This document shows positions 8,271 to 16,294 of a DNA stretch of 64,000 bases, in pieces. Every line of letters begins with the position of its first letter. Position 1 is the stretch's first letter. A program made the position numbers and the translations under genes. Origin of the DNA: Actinomycetota bacterium (GTDB lineage Bacteria > Actinomycetota > Geothermincolia > Fen-727 > Anoxymicrobiaceae); NCBI GenBank assembly GCA_018896525.1, contig JAHIMR010000038.1:17755-81754 (forward strand). The letters run 5' to 3'. The notes under the pieces were generated by a model. The model ran no database searches, had not been told where the DNA came from, and was given only the letters and a program-made list of their open reading frames with translations.

Positions 8271-8675
8271 CTACTCCTGTGGTTGCTCCCGCTTCTGCCG
8301 TGCCACGGCCAGCATCAGCGACGTCCGGTCGAAGTAGACCTCGTTCCTGGTTATCTTTCCGTCTTCGATTTCCACGATATCAAGGCCATACTCCGTGATC
8401 ACGTCATCCCCGACGGGAATCGTGGCTTTCCACTTCAAGGTGAAACCTCTCATGGTCGGGAACGCCTCGACTGCTTCCCACTCCCACTCCGGGTTGGCGT
8501 CAAGTAGACCGGTGAAGTAGTCGAGGAGCCTGTCGCGGCCCTGTATTCCGTCCCTCACCGCAGGGTCGGAGTAAAAGGCGTCCTCCCCGTAGAAGTCAAT
8601 CAGCCCCTCGGGATCGTTCCCGGTCCAGGAACTCAACCACCTGGAGCAGAACTCGAGTATCTTCCCTTCATTCAT
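8271..8675 (-). CDS. SnoaL-like / NTF2-fold protein
   Basis: A 134-residue protein with the SnoaL/NTF2-like cone fold signature: N-terminal helix FCSRWLSSWTGNDPEGLIDF, then YGEDAFYSDPAV, then a G-R-D-x-L-x-x-Y-F helix, then β-strands ending DIVEIEDGKITRNEVYFD. The family includes small-molecule isomerases, cyclases and many unassigned proteins. Start ATG at 8675 has GGAGG just upstream. It stands alone; 177 nt separate it from the ferredoxin downstream. No substrate can be inferred. Confidence 0.75.
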   Translation of the reverse strand: MNEGKILEFCSRWLSSWTGNDPEGLIDFYGEDAFYSDPAVRDGIQGRDRLLDYFTGLLDANPEWEWEAVEAFPTMRGFTLKWKATIPVGDDVITEYGLDIVEIEDGKITRNEVYFDRTSLMLAVARQKREQPQE

Positions 8676-8915
8676 TCACGCCTCCATTGTCCACGAAGGT
8701 CCATACGCGATCCATCACCTGATAGTACCTTATCCAGAGCGCACCGCGGGGGCAGGGGGATAAAAACGCAACAATGGGGCCAGGCCCCAAACGCAACAGG
8801 TTTAGCGGTTAATCATTTACATTGAGCGGAAATGTTAACAACGTGCAAAAGGGGCCAGGTCCCTTTTGCGCAGAAGCAAACGCACAGAAATAAACCTGGT
8901 GAGAAACATCGAAGC
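8676..8915. repeat. Intergenic region with two GGGCC-A-GGCCC palindromes
   Basis: No gene is visible. Two short palindromes lie 70 bp apart: 8775-8789 (TGGGGCCaGGCCCCA, flanked on both sides by ACGCAACA) and 8845-8869 (GCAAAAGGGGCC-a-GGTCCCTTTTGC, one imperfect pair). Both share the odd central A and the GCC.A.GGC core with palindromes elsewhere in the window (17588, 30006, 37958, 44658). This suggests one dispersed hairpin family. Confidence 0.6.
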
Positions 8916-8961
8916 TGGTAGCGGGGGCCGGATTCGAACCGGCGACCTCTGGGTTATGAGC
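8916..8961 (-). repeat. 46-bp copy of the 3' half of initiator tRNA (attachment-site duplication)
   Basis: This stretch matches 10547-10592 at 45 of 46 positions (G at 8942 versus A at 10573), in the same orientation. It covers the tRNA-fMet 3' end from the anticodon loop through the T arm, acceptor strand and CCA. The 5' half of the tRNA is absent, so it is not a functional gene. A 3'-tRNA duplication flanking a foreign-looking gene is the usual product of site-specific integration at a tRNA; the inserted segment would be about 8962-10546 and contains only the ATPase gene. Confidence 0.85.
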
Positions 8962-9013
8962 ATTAGTGATTTCTGAATTCCAGATTCAAGACGTGACCGG
9001 GGGGAGTGCGGCA

Positions 9014-10264
9014 TTATGAAAGGAGCACGCTTATGGGGACCGCCCATATCTTTCTTCCCAGACTTACCATCTCAGTGCCGTTGTAGGCGAGAATCCCCGC
9101 CCTGGCATTCGGAGTGGCCTCAAGGAAAGCCCTCAAGTTGCGTATGTCCGACGATCCAAATGAGGAGGAGGCCTTCACCTCTATCCCCACTACTTCCCTC
9201 CGGTTGTCCACCACGAAATCCACTTCGCGCTCCCCCGCGGTTTTCCAGTAGAAGAGCTCCCACCCCAGCGTGTGTGCCTCGAGTATTCCAAGAAGGTTCT
9301 GAGCCACAAAGGTTTCGTAGATGTATCCTTTCAATGGATCACGGGAAAGGTCTTCAATCCCGGCCAGGTGGCAGGCAAGGCCTGAATCGGCAAAGAAGAC
9401 CTTGGGCTTCTTTCTTATCCGGCTTGCCCTGCTCCCCCTGAAGGCCTGAACCCTGTAGATCAGGAAGAGGTCCTCGAGCCAACCCAGGTAGCGCATGGTC
9501 GTGTTGTAATTTAAGTCCGCGTCCCTCCCGATGTTGCTCACGTTCAGTAGTTGACCGGTACGACCGGCCACCAGCCTGACCAGGTTGCTGAACCCTATTA
9601 TATTGTTGACCCTGGATATAAAGCGTATGTCTCTCTCCAGATAGTTCTGCTCGTACCCGATGAGCCAGAACCGGGCGTCCTCTTTCTTTGCCAGAACTAC
9701 GGGGGGGAGCCCTCCTGTCATGACCTCGGCGTCTGTTATGGGTTCAACCTCACCCGCATTTCGTTTTCCCGGCTTGGAGAAGAACTTCAAGATGAAAGGT
9801 TTCCCCCCGGTCTCTTCCCTTATCTCCCGCCTGGTCATGGGCATCATCTTGAGGTTAATGGACCTCCCGGTGAGCGTCTCCGCCGCAGCTTTCTTCAATG
9901 GGAGGGTTGCCGAACCGGAGAGTAGAAACCGCCCCGGCCTCCTGTCCTTCTCCAGAACCCTCTTGATCCCCATGAAGAGAGTGTCCGATCTCTGTGCCTC
10001 GTCAATGGTGACAGCGTCGTGGTACGAGAGTGTTTGATCGGTGTTTTCTTCCAGTGCTTTTAGATAAGCCATATCATCAAGGCTTACGTATTCTCTCTTC
10101 GAGAGTTCAGGGTCGTTCACCAGCATGGAGGTCTTTCCAACCTGGCGCATGCCGGTCAGCACAACCGTCGGCAGGCTTCTGAGAGCTCTCGCTATCTGCC
10201 CTGATAGCTCTCTGTCCAGATAATTCTTAACGATATTGGCTTTCGCCTGAAGTGACCGTTGCAT
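9014..10264 (-). CDS. AAA+ ATPase with C-terminal DUF4143 nuclease-like domain
   Basis: A 416-residue protein from ATG at 10264; two in-frame GTG codons just upstream are less likely starts. The N-terminal AAA domain has Walker A GMRQVGKTS (about residue 40) and Walker B AVTIDEAQ (about 90). The sensor region FLLSGSATLP follows. The C-terminal DUF4143 domain contains GEREVDFVV and VVGIEVKAS, the E-x-D ... E-x-K arrangement of the restriction-endonuclease-like fold. These proteins are common, often horizontally acquired, and of unresolved function. The gene lies inside a segment bounded by a tRNA-fMet duplication and no integrase is visible, so it may be a relic or passenger of an integrated element. 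Confidence 0.88.
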   Translation of the reverse strand: MQRSLQAKANIVKNYLDRELSGQIARALRSLPTVVLTGMRQVGKTSMLVNDPELSKREYVSLDDMAYLKALEENTDQTLSYHDAVTIDEAQRSDTLFMGIKRVLEKDRRPGRFLLSGSATLPLKKAAAETLTGRSINLKMMPMTRREIREETGGKPFILKFFSKPGKRNAGEVEPITDAEVMTGGLPPVVLAKKEDARFWLIGYEQNYLERDIRFISRVNNIIGFSNLVRLVAGRTGQLLNVSNIGRDADLNYNTTMRYLGWLEDLFLIYRVQAFRGSRASRIRKKPKVFFADSGLACHLAGIEDLSRDPLKGYIYETFVAQNLLGILEAHTLGWELFYWKTAGEREVDFVVDNRREVVGIEVKASSSFGSSDIRNLRAFLEATPNARAGILAYNGTEMVSLGRKIWAVPISVLLS

Positions 10265-10510
10265 TATCACCACTTGATTGTAGACATTACCTTACATTGT
10301 ATGATAAATATACCAAGTCCCTTGACTGCCGTCAATCGATACTCTCTTGCTCTCCAGCCGTGGTTGAGTCATCCCGAGCTTTCCGGCGATGTCTCCCTGG
10401 GATTAATACATCCTGTCATCAAGGCCCATTTACCACTCGTAGGCCAGGAACATGGGATTTGGGTACTGCTTGGTTGGCTTGGTCGGTTTCCGCTTGATTT
10501 CGGGAAAATC

Positions 10511-10537
10511 AAAGGTGGAACTGAAGGTTCCACCTTT
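10511..10537 (-). terminator. Hairpin terminator after tRNA-fMet
   Basis: Arms AAAGGTGGAAC (10511-10521) and GTTCCACCTTT (10527-10537) pair perfectly around a 5-nt loop. On the minus strand the stem ends in CACCTTTGATTTT, giving a modest U-rich tail. It lies 9 nt beyond the mature 3' end of tRNA-fMet and would stop that transcript. The flanking A/T runs could also serve the opposite strand. Confidence 0.65.
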
Positions 10538-10546
10538 TAACTCGTT

Positions 10547-10623
10547 TGGTAGCGGGGGCCGGATTCGAACCGACGACCTCTGGGTTATGAGCCCAGCGAG
10601 CTTCCAAACTGCTCCACCCCGCA
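10547..10623 (-). tRNA. tRNA-fMet (initiator, anticodon CAU), CCA encoded
   Basis: A 77-nt cloverleaf on the minus strand. The anticodon arm CTGGG-CTCATAA-CCCAG has the three consecutive G-C pairs that mark initiator tRNAs. Position 1 is U opposite U72, i.e. unpaired, as in bacterial initiators (usually C1-A72). The D arm (TGGAGCAG...AGCTCG), T loop (GGTTCGAATCC) and encoded CCA are all present. Its 3' 46 nt are repeated at 8916-8961. Confidence 0.95.
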
Positions 10624-10624
10624 C

Positions 10625-10929
10625 CGTTCGTGATTTCCATTCTGTTGTATCCGTCGCTGGAATGCAAGCGCGCGTTGGGGAATCGCGCCAATCAACACGA
10701 CAACGCAAGACAAGACCGGGATCGTAACCTCATCTTCAACAATAACAACAGCATCATCATTCAACAATAAGATCACTAAACAAAATTCGCAACAACGCCG
10801 ATATAAAGAGTACGACTGTATATATTATTAACAGTAATTGACAATAACTATTGACTGTTAACAGTAGAAAGCGGGATAATAGTAGCAATGCAACACGCTG
10901 TAACGTATATACGTCTATAGAGATGAGCC
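10625..10929 (+). promoter_or_regulatory. AT-rich promoter region of the NlpC/P60 gene with palindromic operator-like site
   Basis: This 305-bp gap has no gene. A σ70-type promoter is visible: TTGACT at 10851-10856 and GATAAT at 10875-10880, spaced by 18 bp. The perfect palindrome ACTGTTAACAGT (10854-10865) overlaps the -35 box and extends into the spacer. A second half-site TTAACAGT (10828-10835) lies upstream, facing ACTGTTAA, which would suit binding by a dimeric repressor. Another 12-bp palindrome, ACGTATATACGT, is in the leader at 10903-10914. Base composition is far more AT-rich than the surroundings. Confidence 0.6.
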
Positions 10930-12015
10930 ATGAAACGGAAGAGCATAACACTGGGTAGAATAAGATTTATTACTGTGGTCGGGGTAATTGCCGCGGTCAC
11001 CCTCCTTCTGGTGCCCACGACCGGCGTTATCGCTGTCCCGACCGGGGATGATATCGCAAGCAAGAGCCAGCAGGCCGCGGAGGTATCGCGCGAGATAGAC
11101 GCCCTGGATAAGGAACTGGGTGTCGCCGCCGAGGCGTACGACCGCGTCAAAGTGGAGCTCGACGAGATAACCGACGAGGTCAACGAGACCCGCCAGCGCC
11201 TCTCCGATATCAAGCAGAGTCTGAGGGACCGCAGGGATATCCTGAACGAGCGCGCCGCGGCGATGTACAAGAACGGCAAAACGTCGATGCTGGAAGTCCT
11301 GCTGCGTACCAAGGACTTCGTTGACTTCCTGGAAAGGGCGGATTACGTTTCCAGGGTAGCTCAGAGCGACGCCAAGCTTATCACGCGGATCAAGAGCAAC
11401 CGTGACTCCGTCAGCCAGTTGGAAAGGGATCTCGCCGAGCAGCAACGCCAGAAGGAAGGCCTCGTCCAGCAGTCGATCGCGAAGAAGCAGCAGGTCGAGG
11501 GAGCTCTCGCTCAGCGCGAGGTACTGCTCACCAGTCTCAACCAGGACATACAGAGGATGCTGGCGGAGCAGACCGCGCAACAGCGGGCGGTGGACACTGT
11601 CCTCAACGATGAGGCGTTGGACCAACTCGCCGACGCTCCCGAGGGAGGGCTGGCCAAGACCGCCATGAAGTACCTGGGGGTTGACTATCACTGGGCCGGT
11701 GCCGGGCCGGGCAAGTGCCCGACCGGGGTGCACCGGATCTGCTTCGACTGCTCCGGCCTGACACAGTACGTATACAAGCTGCACGGCATAAGCATCCCGC
11801 ACAACGCCGCGCTCCAGTTCAACCGGGGGATCAAGATAACACTCCAGCAGGCACGCTCCGGAGACCTGGTCTTCTTCGGGACGCCCCCGCACCACGTTGG
11901 CATGTACCTCGGCAACGACATGTTCCTCCACGCTCCCAGCACCGGGGACGTCGTCAAGGTCAGCAGGCTCTCATCCAGGAGCGACACATCAGGGTTCTGC
12001 CGATTCAAGAGGTGA
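10930..12015 (+). CDS. Secreted NlpC/P60 peptidoglycan endopeptidase with coiled-coil domain
   Basis: A 361-residue exported cell-wall hydrolase. Residues 1-40 form a signal peptide (basic start, hydrophobic core FITVVGVIAAVTLLL). Residues ~45-235 are a long coiled coil rich in Glu, Gln, Lys and Arg, as in PcsB/RipA-type hydrolases. The C-terminal NlpC/P60 domain has the catalytic Cys in FDCSGLTQYVY (about 272), His in HHVGMYLG (about 322) and a second His in FLHAPSTG. It would cleave stem peptides during growth or division. An operator-like palindrome sits in its promoter, suggesting control by a dedicated regulator. It has its own promoter and is followed by a lipoprotein gene 70 nt later. 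Confidence 0.92.
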   Translation: MKRKSITLGRIRFITVVGVIAAVTLLLVPTTGVIAVPTGDDIASKSQQAAEVSREIDALDKELGVAAEAYDRVKVELDEITDEVNETRQRLSDIKQSLRDRRDILNERAAAMYKNGKTSMLEVLLRTKDFVDFLERADYVSRVAQSDAKLITRIKSNRDSVSQLERDLAEQQRQKEGLVQQSIAKKQQVEGALAQREVLLTSLNQDIQRMLAEQTAQQRAVDTVLNDEALDQLADAPEGGLAKTAMKYLGVDYHWAGAGPGKCPTGVHRICFDCSGLTQYVYKLHGISIPHNAALQFNRGIKITLQQARSGDLVFFGTPPHHVGMYLGNDMFLHAPSTGDVVKVSRLSSRSDTSGFCRFKR

Positions 12016-12085
12016 GCCCGGACCGTGGACGGCACCTATACCGTAGACGTTCTCTGACACCTTTTCGCCGGCTTTGCGAGGTACA

Positions 12086-12919
12086 ATGAAACGCCACATT
12101 GTATTAACAGCTATCCTCGTGGGGGTACTTCTTACCCTTCTCGCCGTCGCCCCCGGTTGCGGCAAGGCCCCGCGGGAAAACCCGCCGCCGACGCCCGCCA
12201 CCACTCACGACCAGGTGGAAAGCGGTCCCCGGTTCAGCTTTATCGTCTGCGGCGACCCCCAGAACAACTACGAGGTCCTCGGCAAGGTCCTCGAGGCCGC
12301 GACCTCGGTGGACTTCCTGGTTATCGCCGGGGACGTGACCGGGAGCGGCACCGCCACCGAGTTCGCCAACTTCGTGGACGCGATGGAGCGAAGCGGGGTC
12401 CGCTACTACTGCGTGCCGGGCAACCACGACGTGGCGACCTCGCCGGTCGACGAGAACTACCGGCGGTACCTTGGCGCGCCGTACCAGTCGTTCAACTACG
12501 AGAACTGCCACTTCGCGCTGATCGACAACGGCACCCCCGGCCGTGGGTTCTACCCGGCGGAGGGCCAGTGGCTGAAAAGCGACCTCGAGGCGGCGCGGGA
12601 CGGTGGCTTCGATCACGTCTTCGCGGTGTGTCACGTGCCGCCCGGATATCCGTACTCCCCGAGGCCGGACCCCGAGCAGGCGGCCGGGATGGAGGCGAAC
12701 GAGAACCTTATCCCAATCCTTGCCGAAGGGGGCGTCGAGAAGCTCTTCTGCGGGCACTTCCATGCTTACAGGCAGTTCGAGGAGGACGGGGTCCTGGTAA
12801 CCATCACCGGCGGCGCCGGTGCGCCGCTTCACGCCGGCGAAGCGTACGGGGGTTACTTCCATTACATCCTGGTGGAGATCGCCGGAAAGCAAAGAACGCA
12901 AGAAGTCGTTAGAATATAG
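12086..12919 (+). CDS. Calcineurin-like metallophosphoesterase, predicted lipoprotein
   Basis: The ATG at 12086, preceded by GCGAGG, gives 277 residues; an in-frame TTG at 12074 is a weaker start. A hydrophobic N-terminus ends in APGC-G, a plausible lipobox with Cys about residue 26, followed by a proline-rich linker. The metal-binding motifs of calcineurin-like phosphoesterases are all present: FIVCGDPQ (about 55), IAGDVTGSG, VPGNHDV (about 113), CHVPPG and CGHFHAY (about 230). It should hydrolyse a phosphate ester at the outer face of the membrane; substrate unknown. It follows the NlpC/P60 gene on the same strand. Confidence 0.88.
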   Translation: MKRHIVLTAILVGVLLTLLAVAPGCGKAPRENPPPTPATTHDQVESGPRFSFIVCGDPQNNYEVLGKVLEAATSVDFLVIAGDVTGSGTATEFANFVDAMERSGVRYYCVPGNHDVATSPVDENYRRYLGAPYQSFNYENCHFALIDNGTPGRGFYPAEGQWLKSDLEAARDGGFDHVFAVCHVPPGYPYSPRPDPEQAAGMEANENLIPILAEGGVEKLFCGHFHAYRQFEEDGVLVTITGGAGAPLHAGEAYGGYFHYILVEIAGKQRTQEVVRI

Positions 12920-12940
12920 AGAAAGACACAGTGGAGGAGC

Positions 12941-13333
12941 ATGGCAAAGAAGAAGCCGGCCGTGGAGACAATCGACCTCCTGGTGAAGATGTTCCAGGAG
13001 TACCCGGGGTCTGTTGTCGTCGAACGCCTGAGGGACGGTGCCTGCCTCGAGGCTACGGTTGACGGGCAGGAGTTCGGCCTGGAGAAAACCGACGGCGTGC
13101 TGATGATATCCGAGGGGGCGCCGGTGTCCCCGGACATCTCGGTTGAACTGAACCGGGAGGCATGTGATTACCTTGCCGGCTCCGAGACTCCTGACGACGT
13201 TATCACCCGTACCCGCGAGTGTATCAACGGCACACACGACGACTGCACGATGACCTACAGTATCGATGCCGGCCCTCCGCGAATGCTGCTTAAGGGGTAC
13301 CTCGACTTCGCCCGAAAGATGGGGCTCCTGTAG
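12941..13333 (+). CDS. Small protein, possibly SCP2 sterol-carrier-like
   Basis: A 130-residue soluble protein. The order of elements (β-strands around VVVERLRDGACLEATVDGQ, an ISVELNREACDYLAGSETPD segment, and a final MLLKGYLDFARKMGLL helix) resembles SCP2-type lipid-binding domains, but the match is by eye only. A GGAGG lies 7 nt before the ATG. It directly follows the phosphoesterase gene and is the last gene before the convergent UPF0182 gene. Confidence 0.5.
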   Translation: MAKKKPAVETIDLLVKMFQEYPGSVVVERLRDGACLEATVDGQEFGLEKTDGVLMISEGAPVSPDISVELNREACDYLAGSETPDDVITRTRECINGTHDDCTMTYSIDAGPPRMLLKGYLDFARKMGLL

Positions 13334-13403
13334 CGCCGGCAACAACCAGCATCCGTTATTCCCTGGTAGCGCTGGCATCTTGCCGTCTTCTGTTCCGGCG
13401 AGA

Positions 13404-13420
13404 GCCGCCTGGAAGGCGGC
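13404..13420. terminator. Hairpin between convergent genes
   Basis: GCCGCCT-GGA-AGGCGGC forms a strong 7-bp stem in the 108-bp gap between the converging SCP2-like and UPF0182 genes. There is no T-run on either side, so it may be a factor-dependent stop or part of a small repeat; a related GTAGCGC ... GCGCTAC pairing brackets the gap. Confidence 0.3.
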
Positions 13421-13441
13421 GCTACAAGTCCCGGAGAGCGC

Positions 13442-16282
13442 CTACTGGACTTCGCTCAACTGCTTGAGCACATTCTCCAACTGTTCGAGGTAGCTGCCGT
13501 AGGCGGCCCAGTCCCCCGACTTCTGCGCCTCTATCGCCTTGTTGTACAGGTCGAGCGCCTGGGCCGCGAGGCTCGTAGGCTCCTCGGTGGGTTCCTCCTC
13601 GACCGGCTCCTCGGTGGGTTCCTCCTCGGTGGGTTCCTCCACCACCGGCTCAACGATGATCTCCGTCGGCGGCGCCCCGGCAAACAACCGGGCAACCGCC
13701 TGTTCGAGAGTAGGCTCCATCACCACCTGCTGCCCGTAGGCGACCACTACCCGCTTTATCTGGGGTATCTTTATCTCGGTCGCCTGCAGGTACAGGGGCT
13801 CCACATATATCAACGACTGCTCGATGGGGATTACCAGCAGGTTGCCCCTTATCACCTGGGACCCCTCCTGCCTCCATAGTGACAGTTGCTTGCTTATTTC
13901 AGGCTGCTGCTCTATTCGCCCCTCAATCTGCTCCGGCCCGTATATCAGCTTGCCGCTGGGGAACATGTAGTTGATCATCTCGCCGTAATGCTCCCCGTCC
14001 ATACGCGCCCCCAGCCAGGCGATCATGTTCTGCTTCTTGTGGGGAACGAACGGCATCATCAGCACCATCTCTTCGGCGTCTTCCCCGGGGAGACTCATTA
14101 TCACGTAGTACGGCGACATCGGCTCTTTCCCGCCGTCGAATATCTCCTGGGGGAAGTCCCACTCGTCTTCCTTGTTGTAGAACTCCCGGACGTTGGTCAT
14201 GTGGTAGGTCCTCTGCATGTTAGACTGGACGAGGAAGATGTCCTCCGGGTACCGTACGTGCTTCTTGAGGTCCTCCGGCATCTTGTCGAACGACGTGAAT
14301 ATCTGCGGGAATATCTTCCGGTACGTCTCTATGACCGGGTCATCCGGGTCCACCACGTACAGCCATACCTCCCCGTCGTAGGCGTCGACCACCACCTTGA
14401 CCGAGTTGCGAATATAGTTGCCGAAACCATCGGTGGGCTGGGAGTAAGGAAAGTCGTCGCTTGTCGTGTAAGCGTCCGCTATCCAGTAGAGCTTCCCGTC
14501 GTCGGAGAGCACCATGTAGGGGTCGCGGTCGAACTGCAGGAACGGCGCGCACTTCCGGACGCGCTCGGAGATCGTTCGGTAGTACATGACCTGGGAGTTA
14601 CCCTGTATCTGGCCGCTGAACAGGAAGTTGATGTCGCGGAACAGGACCGTGAACAGGAACTTGCGCCAGAACGACTTCACCTCAACTCCGGCCTTGCCCT
14701 CGTACTTGCTGTAGATCTTCTCGTTGCCCCTGGGGTAGTCGAACTCCTCCTCGGTGGTATCCACAACCACGTGGTTGTCGGTCTTCTCTCCGTAGTATAC
14801 CTCCGGCCTCTTCACCTGGAGGTTGGTCGGCCCCTGCGGGGGAAGGTCGCTCAACAGGTAAACGGGGTTCCCCTCGCTCGAGATATCGTTGCTGGGGTTT
14901 ATGCAGACGCCGTAACCGTGTGTGTAAACCAGGGTTGTATTGACCCAGGTGCTCGCTTCCTCAGGAAGGTTGGACTGCTGCATCTCGCGCGCCCCGATCA
15001 TTGTCTGACGGTACTCGCCGTCAACTGTGTACCGGTCGACGTCCACGTCGTTGAAGACGTAGTACTGCCGGATCGACTGCATCTGTTCGTAGGTGTTGAG
15101 CAGGGGCCTCGGGTCCCACAGCCGGATGTTCTTGATGGTGGCCCGGTTCGCCTCGATGCCGGCAAGGTCCAGGCTTTCGTCAGCGGCGAACGTCTCCTCC
15201 TTTATCTCCCCCAGGTTGTAGGCCTCCCGGGTATACTCTATGTTGTAGCTCAGGTACTCGGACTCCATCTCTCGCTCGTTCGGTTTTACCCGGAGGTTCT
15301 GGATGATGACCGGGTAGAGCGTGCCCGCCAGGACCGTCACCACCACCATGGAACCTATGGCCAGCGCCGGAAGGAACCATCCCTTGTACTTGATGTTGAC
15401 TATCAAGACCACCGCCGCCACCAGCGCCAGGATGGTGAGTATCCAAAGTGCTGGCAGGCGCGCGTGGGTATCGGTGTAGCCCGCCCCGTACACCGCCCCA
15501 TCCTTGGTCATAAGAAGCTCGTACATGTTCAGCCGGTACGACCACGCCTTCACCAGGAGAATGACCCCGGCGAGGACCGACAGGTGGGCCTTCACGTGAG
15601 GGGCCAGCATATCGGGGCCCCGTTTCAGGCGGATGCCGCCGTCAAAGACGTATACTATCGCGGTAATCACCAGGATGAAAAACAGGCTCGAGATAAGCCA
15701 GTTCACCAACTCCTTCTGGAAAGGGTAGGAGAAAAGGTAAAAGCCGATGTCCTTGCCAAACAGGGGGTCCGTCTTCCCGTAGCTGGCGTGATTCAAGAAC
15801 TTGAGAACGAGTTCCCACTTTCCCCCCCAGCCCAGGCCGGCCAGGAGCGCCGCTACAGCCGAGAAGGCGACCAGCCCCCAGGTGACAGCCTTCGACCCCA
15901 CGCTCCGTACTCTATTTATCACTTCCTCCAGCGGTGACCCCTCGAGGTCGATCTCCTGGTCCGGCGGGATCTTGTGCGCGAGAAGGATGTTACCGTACAT
16001 CAGGACGAAGAACGTGGCCCCAAACGCCACCACCATCAGTATCTTGGCCCAGAACATCTTCCAGAACAGGTTCTGGAACCCGATGTGGTTATACCAGAGC
16101 GCGTCGGTGTAGAAGGCGGCGAACGGCGCGATGATGGCGATAAACAGGAACAGCGCGATGATGGCGATGATGATCAGGATCCTCGGCTTAGTCATGCCGG
16201 ACTTGAACCTCTCCTTGATGACTGAGAAATCCAGCTCCTCCAGCTTCTTCGACCAATCCTCGTTCTCTGGGCCAGATGACAT
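13442..16282 (-). CDS. UPF0182 family large membrane protein
   Basis: A 946-residue protein. After a 35-residue cytoplasmic start there are about seven membrane helices (for example ILIIIAIIALFLFIAIIAPF near 33-52, and ITAIVYVF near 210). A large external domain follows with the family's conserved run RLWDPRPLLNTYEQMQSIR (about 388) and VYTHGYGVCINPSN (about 448). The C-terminus has an acidic Pro/Glu/Thr repeat (EEPTEEEPTEEPVEEEPTEE) followed by a short helical tail. UPF0182 proteins are typical of actinobacteria and some other lineages and have no assigned function. Eleven bases separate it from the upstream Sir2 gene, so they share a transcript. Confidence 0.92.
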   Translation of the reverse strand: MSSGPENEDWSKKLEELDFSVIKERFKSGMTKPRILIIIAIIALFLFIAIIAPFAAFYTDALWYNHIGFQNLFWKMFWAKILMVVAFGATFFVLMYGNILLAHKIPPDQEIDLEGSPLEEVINRVRSVGSKAVTWGLVAFSAVAALLAGLGWGGKWELVLKFLNHASYGKTDPLFGKDIGFYLFSYPFQKELVNWLISSLFFILVITAIVYVFDGGIRLKRGPDMLAPHVKAHLSVLAGVILLVKAWSYRLNMYELLMTKDGAVYGAGYTDTHARLPALWILTILALVAAVVLIVNIKYKGWFLPALAIGSMVVVTVLAGTLYPVIIQNLRVKPNEREMESEYLSYNIEYTREAYNLGEIKEETFAADESLDLAGIEANRATIKNIRLWDPRPLLNTYEQMQSIRQYYVFNDVDVDRYTVDGEYRQTMIGAREMQQSNLPEEASTWVNTTLVYTHGYGVCINPSNDISSEGNPVYLLSDLPPQGPTNLQVKRPEVYYGEKTDNHVVVDTTEEEFDYPRGNEKIYSKYEGKAGVEVKSFWRKFLFTVLFRDINFLFSGQIQGNSQVMYYRTISERVRKCAPFLQFDRDPYMVLSDDGKLYWIADAYTTSDDFPYSQPTDGFGNYIRNSVKVVVDAYDGEVWLYVVDPDDPVIETYRKIFPQIFTSFDKMPEDLKKHVRYPEDIFLVQSNMQRTYHMTNVREFYNKEDEWDFPQEIFDGGKEPMSPYYVIMSLPGEDAEEMVLMMPFVPHKKQNMIAWLGARMDGEHYGEMINYMFPSGKLIYGPEQIEGRIEQQPEISKQLSLWRQEGSQVIRGNLLVIPIEQSLIYVEPLYLQATEIKIPQIKRVVVAYGQQVVMEPTLEQAVARLFAGAPPTEIIVEPVVEEPTEEEPTEEPVEEEPTEEPTSLAAQALDLYNKAIEAQKSGDWAAYGSYLEQLENVLKQLSEVQ

Positions 16283-16294
16283 TGTTTTCCTCTC

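Noticed and set aside
8916-8961. Second functional tRNA gene
   Set aside because: Only the 3' half is present; bases beyond the anticodon loop do not match and cannot form the D arm or acceptor 5' strand.
13332-13441. Mobile element between convergent genes
   Set aside because: GTAGCGCC/GGCGGCGCTAC pairing is visible, but the region is too short and no second copy was found, so it is listed only as a hairpin.
13886-15937. 683-codon open frame on the plus strand
   Set aside because: It is antisense to the UPF0182 gene, its product is biased to Val, His, Leu, Arg and Asp as expected for antisense of GC-rich coding DNA, and the UPF0182 frame has family motifs.
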